Source: Ferrimonas pelagia (lineage in GTDB: Bacteria > Pseudomonadota > Gammaproteobacteria > Enterobacterales > Shewanellaceae). From it: a DNA stretch of 64,000 bases. This document shows, piece after piece, positions 25,942 to 34,771 of the stretch. Under the pieces are notes generated by a model. The model was given only the letters and a program-made list of their open reading frames with translations, did not search any database and had not been told where the DNA came from. The translations under genes and the position numbers were made by a program. Each line of letters begins with the position of its first letter. The stretch's first letter is position 1. Location: NCBI RefSeq assembly GCF_039543565.1, contig NZ_BAABJZ010000009.1, positions 47,681 to 111,680 on the forward strand, written 5' to 3'.

Positions 25942-27105
25942 TCAGGCGATCACGCCCGCTTGTGGATCGAGCAGGCGACGGGCGATGATCAAACGCATGA
26001 TCTCGTTGGTGCCTTCGAGGATCTGATGCACCCGCACATCGCGGACATGACGCTCCAACGGGTACTCTTGGATGTAGCCATAGCCACCGTGGATCTGCAG
26101 CGCTTCGTTGCACACACTAAAGCCGATGTCGGTGGCAAAACGCTTGGCCATGGCGCAATACGCGCTGCGCTCGGGATCGGCCTGATCCAGCTTAAACGCC
26201 GCCAATCGCACCATCTGCCGGGCGGCGACCAGCTCGGTTGCCATATCGGCCAGCTTAAATTGCAGCGCCTGAAACGCCGCCAGCGGCTTACCAAACTGCT
26301 GGCGCTCGTTCATGTAGGCGCTGGCGCGATCCAGCGCCGCTTGCGCGGTGCCCAATGAGCAGGCAGCGATATTGATGCGGCCACCGTCCAGCCCCTTCAT
26401 GGCAAAGCCAAAGCCCTGGCCCTCCTCACCCAGCAAGTTAGCCACCGGCACCTGCACATCATCAAAGGTGACTAGCCGGGTCGGTTGGGCGTTCCAGCCC
26501 ATCTTCTCTTCGGCCTTGCCGTAGACAATGCCGTCGCTGGCGGCGGGCACCGCAATGGCGGAAATGCCTTTCGGCCCCGGCCCGCCGGTGCGGCACATCA
26601 CCACCAACAGCTCGGTTTCGCCGGCGCCGGAGATGAACATCTTGCTGCCGCTGATCACATAGTGGCTGCCCGCGTCGTTGAGCACGGCCTTGGTGCGCAA
26701 GCTGGCCGCGTCGGAGCCACTGCCCGGCTCCGTTAAGCAGTAAGACGCCAACTTCTGCCCGGTCGTCAGCGCTTCACACCACTGCGCCTTGAACGCCTCG
26801 GTGCCCCAACTGGCAACCATCCAGGTGGCCATATTGTGTATGGTCAGCATCGCCGTGGTGGCGGTGCAACCGGTCGACAGGGCTTCAAATATGAGCGCGC
26901 TGTCCAGTCGCGACAGGCCCAAGCCACCGGCTTCCTCTGGCGTGTACAAGCTGCAAAGACCCAGCTCACCGGCCTTTTGAATAACGTCCTTGGGGAAATG
27001 ATGGGTTTTGTCCCACTCGGCAGCAAAAGGGGCCAACTCGGCGTCGGCAAACTGCCGCGCCATGTCGACAAAGGCTTGTTGCTCTTCAGATAAATTGAAA
27101 TTCAT
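25942..27105 (-). CDS. ivdC: Acyl-CoA dehydrogenase (isobutyryl-/2-methylbutyryl-CoA type)
   Basis: A 387-residue FAD-dependent acyl-CoA dehydrogenase. Key motifs: YCLTEPGSGSDAASL, MFISGAGETELLVVM, and the C-terminal IHGGYGYIQEYPLERHVRDVRVHQILEGTNEIMRL, where the catalytic glutamate lies in ILEGTNE. The catalytic base near the C-terminus and SGAGE resemble isobutyryl-CoA dehydrogenases, distinguishing it from LiuA. Operon position indicates a role on valine and isoleucine acyl-CoAs. The start is ATG 27105 with AAGGAA upstream; the 25-codon upstream open frame is rejected. Confidence 0.92.
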   Translation of the reverse strand: MNFNLSEEQQAFVDMARQFADAELAPFAAEWDKTHHFPKDVIQKAGELGLCSLYTPEEAGGLGLSRLDSALIFEALSTGCTATTAMLTIHNMATWMVASWGTEAFKAQWCEALTTGQKLASYCLTEPGSGSDAASLRTKAVLNDAGSHYVISGSKMFISGAGETELLVVMCRTGGPGPKGISAIAVPAASDGIVYGKAEEKMGWNAQPTRLVTFDDVQVPVANLLGEEGQGFGFAMKGLDGGRINIAACSLGTAQAALDRASAYMNERQQFGKPLAAFQALQFKLADMATELVAARQMVRLAAFKLDQADPERSAYCAMAKRFATDIGFSVCNEALQIHGGYGYIQEYPLERHVRDVRVHQILEGTNEIMRLIIARRLLDPQAGVIA

Positions 27106-27220
27106 GCACGTTCCTTGGCGGAGCGAGGATTGAACACGGAATTTGCGGGCTGTGGGCGGCCGGTGTGGCTCGCCCGCCAACGCGCAGCTTGCAACCCCTT
27201 GCTCAAACGCGTCGCGAGTC

Positions 27221-28714
27221 CTACTTCAGCGTAATGGTCATGTTCTGACCTTCGACGATGCCGCTTTCCGGCCAACGGGCCGTCACGGTTTTGGTTTCGG
27301 TATAGAAACGCACCGCCTGCTTGCCGTAAGCGTGCAGATCGCCATAGAAGGAGTTCTTCCAGCCGGTGAAGGAGAAGAACGGCAGTGGCACCGGAATGGG
27401 GATGTTGATCCCCACCTGCCCCACTTCGATCTCATGTTGATATTTGCGCGCAGCGGCGCCGGAGTTGGTGAAGATGGAGGTGCCGTTGCCAAACGGGTTG
27501 GCATTGACCAGAGCGATGGCTTCACTGAGGGTTGCCACCTCAACGCAGGACAGCACCGGGCCGAAGATCTCCTCTTGATAGATCCGCATCTCGGGAGTCA
27601 CCCCGGCAAACACGGTGGGGCCGACCCAGTTGCCCGCTTCATGGCCCGGCAGGGTGAAGTCCGAGCCATCCACTAGGCAGCGAGCGCCTTGTTGTTTGCC
27701 AGACTCGATCAGCTCCAGTACCCGCGCTTTGGCCTGCGGGTTAATGAGCGGGCCATAGCCGGCGTCCGGATCGTCCCACAAGCCGGGACGCACCTTGGCC
27801 ACCTCGGCGGCGACCTCGTCGATCCACGCCTTGGTTTGGCCGACGAACACCGCGACCGAAATCGCCATACAGCGTTGACCGGCCGCGCCGACCGAGGCGC
27901 CCACCAGTTGGTTAATCACGGTTTGTTTGTCCGCGTCCGGCATGATCACCATGTGATTCTTCGCCCCGGCGAACGCCTGCACCCGCTTCATATGATCGGT
28001 GCCGGTTTTGTAGATGTGTTGGCCGACGGGCACGGAGCCGACAAAGGAGATGGTGTTGACATCCGGGTGGGTCAGCAGCGGATCGACCACGGTGCGATCG
28101 CCATGCACCACATTAAGCAGCCCCTTCGGCGCGCCCGCCTGCTCGAACAACTCGGCCAGACGCATTGGGGTCAGTGGATCCTGCTCGGACGGCTTGAGCA
28201 CAAAGCCGTTGCCGCAGGCGATGGCCATGGGGAACATCCACAGGGGGATCATCGCCGGGAAGTTAAAGGGGGTGATCCCCACACACACGCCCAGCGGCTG
28301 AATGTAGCTGTAGGTGTCGATCCCGCGGGCCACGTTCTCGACGGTCTCGCCCATCATCATGCTGGCGATATTAGCCGCCTGCTCCACCACCTCGATGCCG
28401 CGCCAGACGTCGCCCTTGGCGTCTTCGAAGGTCTTGCCGGTTTCCTGTGATAGCAGGGTCGCCAGCTCGTCATGGTGCTCCTTGAGCAGATGCTGATAGC
28501 GCAGCATCACCCGCGCACGCTCAGACACGGCGACCTCTTTCCAGCTCTGCTGCGCCTGCTTGGCGGCAGCAACGGCCTGGTTGATCTCAGTCTGAGTGGC
28601 GCTGCGCAACTGGGCAATGGGTTGGTTATTGGCCGGGTTGGTTACGGCGATGAGGTGCTCACCAGTGCCGGGGGTGTACTCGCCCCCGATAAGGTGATGG
28701 ACTTGTGCTGTCAT
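27221..28714 (-). CDS. mmsA: CoA-acylating methylmalonate-semialdehyde dehydrogenase
   Basis: A 497-residue aldehyde dehydrogenase-fold enzyme that converts methylmalonate semialdehyde plus CoA and NAD to propionyl-CoA and CO2. The family-specific segments are ITPFNFPAMIPLWMFPMAIACGN, FVGSVPVGQHIYKTG, KNHMVIMPDAD and the nucleophile in GQRCMAISVAVF. The C-terminal FFSFTGWKNSFYGDLHAYGKQAVRFYTETKTVT block is typical of MmsA. The product propionyl-CoA links to prpE-type metabolism. Equivalent to ivdB. The start is ATG 28714 (GGGAGAT upstream). Confidence 0.95.
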   Translation of the reverse strand: MTAQVHHLIGGEYTPGTGEHLIAVTNPANNQPIAQLRSATQTEINQAVAAAKQAQQSWKEVAVSERARVMLRYQHLLKEHHDELATLLSQETGKTFEDAKGDVWRGIEVVEQAANIASMMMGETVENVARGIDTYSYIQPLGVCVGITPFNFPAMIPLWMFPMAIACGNGFVLKPSEQDPLTPMRLAELFEQAGAPKGLLNVVHGDRTVVDPLLTHPDVNTISFVGSVPVGQHIYKTGTDHMKRVQAFAGAKNHMVIMPDADKQTVINQLVGASVGAAGQRCMAISVAVFVGQTKAWIDEVAAEVAKVRPGLWDDPDAGYGPLINPQAKARVLELIESGKQQGARCLVDGSDFTLPGHEAGNWVGPTVFAGVTPEMRIYQEEIFGPVLSCVEVATLSEAIALVNANPFGNGTSIFTNSGAAARKYQHEIEVGQVGINIPIPVPLPFFSFTGWKNSFYGDLHAYGKQAVRFYTETKTVTARWPESGIVEGQNMTITLK

Positions 28715-28735
28715 GTGCTTATCTCCCAGATAAGA

Positions 28736-28759
28736 CCCGCCACACGGCCGTGTGGCGGG
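28736..28759. other. Perfect 24-bp palindrome between ivdA and mmsA
   Basis: CCCGCCACACGG is followed directly by its complement CCGTGTGGCGGG without a spacer. It lies in the 108-bp gap between ivdA and mmsA. No T-run follows in the direction of transcription, so termination would be weak. It could be an intra-operon attenuator, an RNA processing/stability hairpin, or a protein-binding palindrome. Confidence 0.7.
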
Positions 28760-28822
28760 GAAATTCAAAGGGAGCGACCGTTGTTATCGGTTTGCTGGCC
28801 GTTCCCTGTTGGTGCGAAAGGG

Positions 28823-30007
28823 TTAAACCAGCTCGACCGCCAGCGCCGTTGCTTCACCGCCGCCGATACACAAAGAAGCCACGCCGCGCTGCAAACCACG
28901 CGCCTTCAGTGCATGCAACAAGGTGACGATGATGCGGGTGCCGGAGCAGCCGATGGGGTGGCCTAAGGCGCAGGCGCCGCCATTGACGTTGACCTTGGCG
29001 GGATCCAGTCCCAGCTCCGACGTCGCCAGCATGGTGACCATGGCAAAGGCTTCGTTGAGCTCAAACAGATCAACATCGTCGGTGGTCCATTCCAGCTTAT
29101 TGAGCAACTTGCTGACCGCCCCGACCGGCGCCAGGGTAAACTCGGCGGGCTCCTGAGCGTGGGTGCTGTGGCCGATGATCTTGGCCAGGATCGGCATCTC
29201 ATTGGCGTGGGCGTACGCTTCGGTGGTGACGATCAACGCGGCGGCACCGTCGGAGATGGAGCTGGAGTTGGCGGCGGTGATGCTGCCATCTTTGGCAAAA
29301 GCCGGACGCAGTGCGGGGATCTTATCCGGACGCGCGTTGCCGGGCTGCTCATCCATGCTAACGGTGACGTCGCCTTTGCGGGTCTGGTAGGTGACCGGCT
29401 CGATCTCGGCCTCAAATGCACCGGTTTCGATCGCCGCGTTGGCACGACGCAGACTTTCCAAGGCAAACGCATCCATCTGCTCGCGGGTCAGGCCGTATTG
29501 ATCCGCCGTTGCTTGGGCATAGGTCCCCATCGCACCGCCGGTATAGGCGTCTTCCAGACCATCAAACATCATATGATCGTAGACACTGCCGTGGCCCATG
29601 CGCAAACCGCCACGCGCCTTGTCCAGCAAGTAGGGCGCGCCGGACATGCTCTCCATGCCACCGGCCACGACCACCTCGGCGCTGCCGGCCTTGATCAGAT
29701 CGTGCGCCATCATGACGGTCTTCATGCCCGAGCCACACACCTTATTGAGTGTCGTCGCTCCCACGCTCAGTGGCAGTTCGGCCCCCAAGGTGGCCTGACG
29801 TGCCGGCGCTTGGCGCAACCCGGCGGGCAAGACGCAGCCCATCAACACTTCATCCACTTGCTCGCCGGCGATCCCCGCCCGCGCGATCGCCGCCTTGATC
29901 GCCGTCGCCCCGAGGGTGGGGGCCGCAACCGAGCTGAGACTGCCCTGAAATCCCCCCATGGGGGTTCGGACCGCTGCCGCGATAACAATTGCTACTTCCT
30001 TAGCCAT
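28823..30007 (-). CDS. ivdA: Acetyl-CoA acetyltransferase (thiolase) of the ivd operon
   Basis: A 394-residue biosynthetic-type thiolase. The acyl-carrying cysteine is in LNKVCGSGMKTVMMA, the His in NEAFAMV-containing region and the second cysteine in GGACALGHPIGCSGTRI. It probably cleaves 2-methylacetoacetyl-CoA to acetyl-CoA and propionyl-CoA, the last isoleucine step, and may also thiolyse the acetoacetyl-CoA made by LiuFG. The start at 30007 begins MAKEVAIV with GGAGAG upstream. It is the first gene of the ivd operon, directly downstream of LiuR-like and TyrR-like boxes. Confidence 0.93.
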   Translation of the reverse strand: MAKEVAIVIAAAVRTPMGGFQGSLSSVAAPTLGATAIKAAIARAGIAGEQVDEVLMGCVLPAGLRQAPARQATLGAELPLSVGATTLNKVCGSGMKTVMMAHDLIKAGSAEVVVAGGMESMSGAPYLLDKARGGLRMGHGSVYDHMMFDGLEDAYTGGAMGTYAQATADQYGLTREQMDAFALESLRRANAAIETGAFEAEIEPVTYQTRKGDVTVSMDEQPGNARPDKIPALRPAFAKDGSITAANSSSISDGAAALIVTTEAYAHANEMPILAKIIGHSTHAQEPAEFTLAPVGAVSKLLNKLEWTTDDVDLFELNEAFAMVTMLATSELGLDPAKVNVNGGACALGHPIGCSGTRIIVTLLHALKARGLQRGVASLCIGGGEATALAVELV

Positions 30008-30020
30008 TCCTACTCTCCAA

Positions 30021-30038
30021 TGTAAGCCGATTGTTACA
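30021..30038. promoter_or_regulatory. TyrR-box-like site in the ivdA promoter
   Basis: TGTAAGCCGATTGTTACA has the TGTA-N10-TACA architecture of TyrR boxes (consensus TGTAAA-N6-TTTACA), 10 of 12 arm positions matching. It lies 13 bp before the ivdA start codon, a position suited to repression. A similar site lies upstream of brnQ (59304). TyrR control is inferred. Confidence 0.55.
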
Positions 30039-30058
30039 AGACTACTGCAAATGTGACG

Positions 30059-30074
30059 TTTACGGCAACGTAAA
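30059..30074. promoter_or_regulatory. LiuR-like operator in the ivdA promoter
   Basis: TTTACGGCAACGTAAA is a palindrome with perfect 6-bp arms (TTTACG/CGTAAA) and a 4-bp centre, the same layout as the site before liuR at 9041. It lies 52 bp upstream of ivdA. The remaining interval up to 30396 contains no gene and presumably also the divergent promoter of the flavoprotein gene. Confidence 0.68.
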
Positions 30075-30396
30075 CTATCCACTAGCGGCGCAGATAGTTC
30101 ATTGACCGTTTGTCACAGCTGCGTGACACCTTCTGCCCGGTCTGGGAGGGCCGGGCGGAAAGCTTAAACATCAGTGTCCTAGCGACAGATGACAGCGTCA
30201 TGGCGCCCTAACTGGTCAGTCCAGAGTGAACACTGACTTACTCTATTGAGACAGATATAGCCGCGAAAACCCAGCCGTTATTTCATCTGTATAACCGCCA
30301 CCAATCGGCCAATAATCGACAGCGTTTCTTTCTCTGAAAGACACAGGTTGCGCAGCCGCTCCTATCTTTACCTCTCACTCTCTGCTGGAAGCACTA

Positions 30397-31899
30397 ATGG
30401 ATACCATGACCAATTGGGCCGTACGCGCGTTAGAGCTCAGTGCCGCGCTGTTTATCTTTCTGCTCGGCACCCTGGTGCTCACGGTGCTGGTGTTATATAT
30501 CCGTGACATCAGCCAGACCCAACAGGCGATCCGACGCAACTATCCCGTGGTCGGCCGATTCCGCTATTGGTTCGAGCACATGGGCGAGTTTTTCCGCCAA
30601 TACTTCTTTGCCCAAGACCGGGAAGAGATGCCGTTTAACCGGGCCCAGCGCAGTTGGATCTACCGGGCCGCTAAGAACATCGACTCGACAGTGGCTTTCG
30701 GCTCGACCCGCGCACTGAATCAACCCGGCGAAGTGATCTTCCTTAACTGCCTGTTTCCGACTCTGAAGGAGGATGCGGTCGCGCCCGAGCCGATCACCTT
30801 CGGCGATCCCCACTGCCCCACGCCCTACGTCACCCAGAGTTTCTTCAATATCTCAGGCATGAGCTTTGGCGCGCTGTCGGTGCCGGCGGTACAGGCGTTG
30901 TCACAAGGGGCTGCGCAGGCGGGCGTCTGGATGAACACCGGTGAGGGCGGGCTCTCGCCTTATCACTTGGAAGGGGGCGCCGACATCGTCTTTCAGATCG
31001 GCACCGCCAAGTACGGCGTGCGGGACAGTGCGGGTCAGCTCGACGATGAACGACTCAAGGCCGTGGCCGCACATCAACAGGTTAAGATGTTTGAGATCAA
31101 GCTGTCGCAGGGGGCGAAGCCGGGCAAAGGCGGGATCCTACCGGCCGAGAAGGTCACCGAGCAGATCGCCACCATCCGCGGGATCCCGGCCGGGCAGGAT
31201 TCTATCAGCCCCAACGGCCACCCGGAGATCCGCACCGTGGCGGATCTGCTCGATATGATCCAACGCGTCCGCACTGTCACCGGCAAGCCGGTGGGCTTTA
31301 AGGCGGTGTTAGGCGCCACCGACTGGCTCGAGCAACTGGCCGAGCAGATCAAGCTGCGCGGCCTGCCCGCCGCGCCGGATTTTATCAGTCTGGACTCCGC
31401 CGACGGCGGCACCGGTGCCGCGCCGCAATCACTGATGGACTATATGGGGCTGCCGCTCAAGCGCAGCCTGCCGCTGTTGGTGGATTGGCAGCAGCGGCAT
31501 GGCTTTACATCGCGGATCCGCATTATCTGCTCTGGCAAGCTGGTTAACCCCTCCGATGTGGCCTGGGCCTTGTGCGTGGGCGCCGACGCGGTGGTCTCCG
31601 CCCGCGGCTTTATGTTTGCCTTGGGGTGTATTCAGGCGCTGCAGTGCAACAAGAATACCTGCCCAACCGGGATCACCACCCACGATCCCAAGCTGCAACG
31701 CGGCTTAGTGGTGGCCGACAAGAGCCAACGGGTGGCCAACTACGCCAGCAACATGATGCATGAGGTTGGGGTGATCGCCCACTCCTGTGGCGTCAAAGGG
31801 CCGCATCAGCTGAAACCCCAGCACGCCCAGATCATCAATGATCATGGCCTGCCGGTGCCGCTATCCGAGCTCATTCAGCCCGGAACCCACAGCCGATAA
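30397..31899 (+). CDS. Membrane-anchored glutamate synthase-like FMN protein
   Basis: A 500-residue protein with an N-terminal transmembrane helix (about residues 12-35), followed by a GltB-type FMN-binding synthase domain. Recognisable segments are FNISGMSFGALS, GVWMNTGEGGLSPYH, KMFEIKLSQGAKPGKGGILP and SLDSADGGTGAAPQSLMDYMG. The cluster motif C-x5-C-x4-C (GCIQALQCNKNTCPTG) would bind a [3Fe-4S] centre as in glutamate synthase. The glutaminase domain and the GltD subunit are absent, so it is not a complete glutamate synthase. The electron donor and substrate of this widespread family are not established. ATG 30397 has GGAAG upstream; ATG 30406 is an alternative. Confidence 0.86.
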   Translation: MDTMTNWAVRALELSAALFIFLLGTLVLTVLVLYIRDISQTQQAIRRNYPVVGRFRYWFEHMGEFFRQYFFAQDREEMPFNRAQRSWIYRAAKNIDSTVAFGSTRALNQPGEVIFLNCLFPTLKEDAVAPEPITFGDPHCPTPYVTQSFFNISGMSFGALSVPAVQALSQGAAQAGVWMNTGEGGLSPYHLEGGADIVFQIGTAKYGVRDSAGQLDDERLKAVAAHQQVKMFEIKLSQGAKPGKGGILPAEKVTEQIATIRGIPAGQDSISPNGHPEIRTVADLLDMIQRVRTVTGKPVGFKAVLGATDWLEQLAEQIKLRGLPAAPDFISLDSADGGTGAAPQSLMDYMGLPLKRSLPLLVDWQQRHGFTSRIRIICSGKLVNPSDVAWALCVGADAVVSARGFMFALGCIQALQCNKNTCPTGITTHDPKLQRGLVVADKSQRVANYASNMMHEVGVIAHSCGVKGPHQLKPQHAQIINDHGLPVPLSELIQPGTHSR

Positions 31900-31919
31900 G
31901 CCCCGCCCGGCTGGGGCTT
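31898..31919. terminator. Hairpin between convergent genes
   Basis: AAGCCCC / GGGGCTT with an 8-base loop overlaps the stop codon of the flavoprotein gene and precedes the 3' end of the chemoreceptor gene. The following T-run is weak, so this is a tentative bidirectional terminator. Confidence 0.5.
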
Positions 31920-31932
31920 GCAATCGCACGCC

Positions 31933-33570
31933 TCAGTGGGCAAAACCGGCGGTGATGTGATTGATCCGGTGGATCTCCTGCGCCACTTTATCGGCTTCTT
32001 TGCTGGTGGTTTCAATATCGCCGAGCGTAGCCTGAGTCTGCTTGTCCACCGAGCTAAGGGTGTCGCTGATCTCACGGATCACCACACTCTGCTCTTCGAT
32101 GGCGGTCGCCACGTGCGCGGCTTTATGATCCAGCTGATCCATCAGGGTCACGATCCCTTCGAAGATCCCGCGTGCACCGTCCACTTCAATGCTGGTTTGC
32201 CCAAACTGAGCGCTGCTGGCACCGATCTGATCCACCACACTGCTCACGCGCTTCTGCAACTGTTCCAGCGTATGGCCGATCTCTTGGGTCGAGGTCTGGG
32301 TTCGACCCGCCAATGCCCGTACCTCATCGGCAACCACAGCAAAGCCTCGGCCCTGCTCGCCGGCACGGGCCGCCTCGATCGCTGCGTTTAGCGCCAGAAG
32401 ATTGGTCTGATCGGCGATCTCGGCGATGACGCCAGTCACCTGAGTGATCTGCGCCGCGTATTGCTCCAGCTCGCCGATCACCTGCAGCGAATCGGCTAGC
32501 TGGCGATTGAGTTGCTCGGTGTGCTCCGCACTGCGGGCAATAATGCTGCCGCCCCGATTGGCTTCGCTGTGAACCTGGCGCGTCTCTTCCGCCGACATTT
32601 CACTGTGACGGGCCACATCGGCGATGGCGACGCTCATCTGCTCGACCGCCGCCACCATCTGCGTAAGCTTAACGCCCTGCTCTATCGCCGCCTGCTCACT
32701 GGTTTGACTGACCTCGCGCAGTTGTTGGGCACTGACATCGACGCTGCTACAGCCATGCGCGACGCCCGATATCGCTTGATGCAGCTTGGCCATTAGGCGA
32801 TTGAACGCCTCTGCCAACTGACCCAATTCATCCTTTGCACCAACCGGTAGACGCGCCGCCAGATCGCCATCCCCTTCCGACAGATCGCGCAACTGCTCGC
32901 GCACCGCGATCACCTGATCGGAGATAAAACGCGGCAGCCAAGCCGCCAGTGCGAGGATCACCAACAACACTCCACTCAACAACCCCCACTGCAATCGCTG
33001 ACTTTGTAGCGTATGCGCTCGGGTCAGATCTGACATGCGGTCGCCTTCCAGGATCAGCTCCTCGGTCATCTTGTCTGCCAATCCCCGGGCTGCGTCAAAG
33101 GCCGCTAAACCGTCGCCTGCCGACAGCAGTGTAGCTTGCGCCAACCGGCCTTCATCAGCCAGTGAAAACACGGTCTCCGACAGGTTCAGCCATGCCTGCA
33201 ATTTCGGGGTGAATTCCAAATAATATTGCCGGATCTGCGGATCATCCAACAGCTGAACCGCCTCACCGAGCCGCGCCCGCGCCTGACTCAGGTTGTCTTG
33301 GTATGCCTGCGCCTGCGTCGTCGTGGACAGGCCCTGTTCGCGCAGATCGATATAACTGCGTTGCGCCAGCAAGGCCTGATACAGATCCCGATCGGCATTG
33401 AGCACCCGTTGAATGGCAGGCAGGATCTGCTCGTTCTGATATTCGCTGTCCTTCGCCAACTGAGCCTGACTCCAAAACCCAGCGATGGCATAAAGCACAA
33501 TTAATACGCTGATAAGCAGCAACGGCGACCGTATTTTCCAAGCGATCGACCAATCGCGAAAGTGTGTCAT
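31933..33570 (-). CDS. Methyl-accepting chemotaxis protein (helical sensor domain)
   Basis: A 545-residue chemoreceptor. One transmembrane helix (about 15-36) leads to a periplasmic domain of about 150 residues that is strongly helical with few aromatic residues, suggesting a four-helix bundle sensor. A second helix (about 197-215: LLSGVLLVILALAAWLP) precedes a HAMP domain (to about 270, with GELAEAFNRLM-like end). The cytoplasmic signalling hairpin contains the tip motif IAEIADQTNLLALNAAIEAARAGEQGRGFAVVADEVRALA. There is no C-terminal CheR tether. The ligand is unknown. AAGGA is best spaced for ATG 33570; ATG 33576 is also possible. Confidence 0.92.
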   Translation of the reverse strand: MTHFRDWSIAWKIRSPLLLISVLIVLYAIAGFWSQAQLAKDSEYQNEQILPAIQRVLNADRDLYQALLAQRSYIDLREQGLSTTTQAQAYQDNLSQARARLGEAVQLLDDPQIRQYYLEFTPKLQAWLNLSETVFSLADEGRLAQATLLSAGDGLAAFDAARGLADKMTEELILEGDRMSDLTRAHTLQSQRLQWGLLSGVLLVILALAAWLPRFISDQVIAVREQLRDLSEGDGDLAARLPVGAKDELGQLAEAFNRLMAKLHQAISGVAHGCSSVDVSAQQLREVSQTSEQAAIEQGVKLTQMVAAVEQMSVAIADVARHSEMSAEETRQVHSEANRGGSIIARSAEHTEQLNRQLADSLQVIGELEQYAAQITQVTGVIAEIADQTNLLALNAAIEAARAGEQGRGFAVVADEVRALAGRTQTSTQEIGHTLEQLQKRVSSVVDQIGASSAQFGQTSIEVDGARGIFEGIVTLMDQLDHKAAHVATAIEEQSVVIREISDTLSSVDKQTQATLGDIETTSKEADKVAQEIHRINHITAGFAH

Positions 33571-33688
33571 GCTCATATCCTTATAGAGGGCCTGCCGCCA
33601 TCTTAAGATCTATTCACCTTCGCACCTTGACTTGAATCATCTTCCTTATGGACACAGGAAAAACTAAAAAAAACAACATCTTTTCAGC

Positions 33689-34624
33689 TCACTCCCAAGG
33701 AGTCATGGCGTCCATATCGTTCAGATCGAACGGCGTCTGCTGGTAGACGTAGTAGTTGAGCCAATTGGACACCAGCAGGGCACCATGGGCATGCCAACGG
33801 GCGTGCGGCGTTTGGGTCGGATCGTCGTTGGGAAAGTAATTGTGCGGGATCTGCGGTGCCAGCCCAGCGGCGAGATCGCGCCGATACTCGGTCTGCAAGG
33901 TGGTGCGGGTGTATTCGGGGTGGCCGGTGACAAACAAATTGCGGTTATTGCTGTCGACCACCAAATACGCACCGGCTTGATCGGATTCGGCCAGCACGGT
34001 GAGTTCATCGTGCGCCTTGAGCTGATCAAGCGAGATCTGCGCCAATCGAGAGTGAGGCACCCAGAATTCATCGTCAAAGCCCCGCAGCAGCGGCACATGC
34101 TGATGAACCCGCTGATGGCGAAACACGCCGGAGATCTTCTCCTCACGCAGATAGCGCTTGAGGCCATACAGGTGATAGAACGCCGCGTGCGCCGCCCAGC
34201 ACAGAAACAGCACCGAGGTGGCGTGCTGCTGTGACCAGTCGATGATCCCACGGATCTCATCCCAGTATTGCACCTGCTCAAACTCGAGATCCCCCAGCGG
34301 CGCACCCGTGATGATCAACCCATCGAAGTTGGTGTGCTTAACCTGCTCAAAATCGCGATAGAAGGCGTTCATATGATCGCAGGGCGTGTGCCGGGAGGGG
34401 CGGCTGTGGATCCGCAACAACTCGACGTCCACCTGCAGCGGGGTGTTACCCAGCAGACGCAACAACTGAGTTTCGGTCTCGATCTTGTTCGGCATAAGAT
34501 TCAAGATCAACACCTTAAGCGGCCGGATATGCTGTGATTCGGCCCGCTCCTCGGACATCACGAAAATGTTCTCGCCCCGCAAGATCGCGGAAGCGGGCAA
34601 ACTGTCGGGCACCTTAACCGGCAT
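33689..34624 (-). CDS. metA: Homoserine O-succinyltransferase
   Basis: A 311-residue enzyme opening the methionine branch by acylating homoserine. It aligns with E. coli MetA with almost identical numbering: nucleophile C142 in FLCWAAHAAF, H235 and E237 in VTGHPEYTR. Position 111 is glycine (TGAPLGDLEF), which in this family goes with succinyl-CoA use, whereas glutamate there goes with acetyl-CoA. The start MPVKVPDSLPA matches the family. A tandem MetJ-like operator overlaps the promoter, so repression by MetJ with S-adenosylmethionine is expected. Alone in its transcription unit. Confidence 0.95.
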   Translation of the reverse strand: MPVKVPDSLPASAILRGENIFVMSEERAESQHIRPLKVLILNLMPNKIETETQLLRLLGNTPLQVDVELLRIHSRPSRHTPCDHMNAFYRDFEQVKHTNFDGLIITGAPLGDLEFEQVQYWDEIRGIIDWSQQHATSVLFLCWAAHAAFYHLYGLKRYLREEKISGVFRHQRVHQHVPLLRGFDDEFWVPHSRLAQISLDQLKAHDELTVLAESDQAGAYLVVDSNNRNLFVTGHPEYTRTTLQTEYRRDLAAGLAPQIPHNYFPNDDPTQTPHARWHAHGALLVSNWLNYYVYQQTPFDLNDMDAMTPWE

Positions 34625-34653
34625 ACGACTCCCTCCTTTAGACTGAAGCTCCT

Positions 34654-34690
34654 GTTATAACAGGACATCTGGACGTCCACAAGCCCAGAT
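34654..34690 (-). promoter_or_regulatory. metA promoter with MetJ-like met boxes
   Basis: Two adjacent 8-mers GGACATCT and GGACGTCC (34663-34678) each match 6 of 8 positions of the met box AGACGTCT, in the required tandem arrangement. On the minus strand a -10 TATAAC lies 17 bases after a TTGTGG -35, so the boxes fill the spacer. The rest of the gap to 34771 shows nothing else. Confidence 0.62.
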
Positions 34691-34771
34691 GGCTTTCTTC
34701 AGTGCTTGTCGGCGTCGATTACGATCACTATGATCAGGGCTCCTTCCGCTGCTAACCCAAGATACGCCCCT

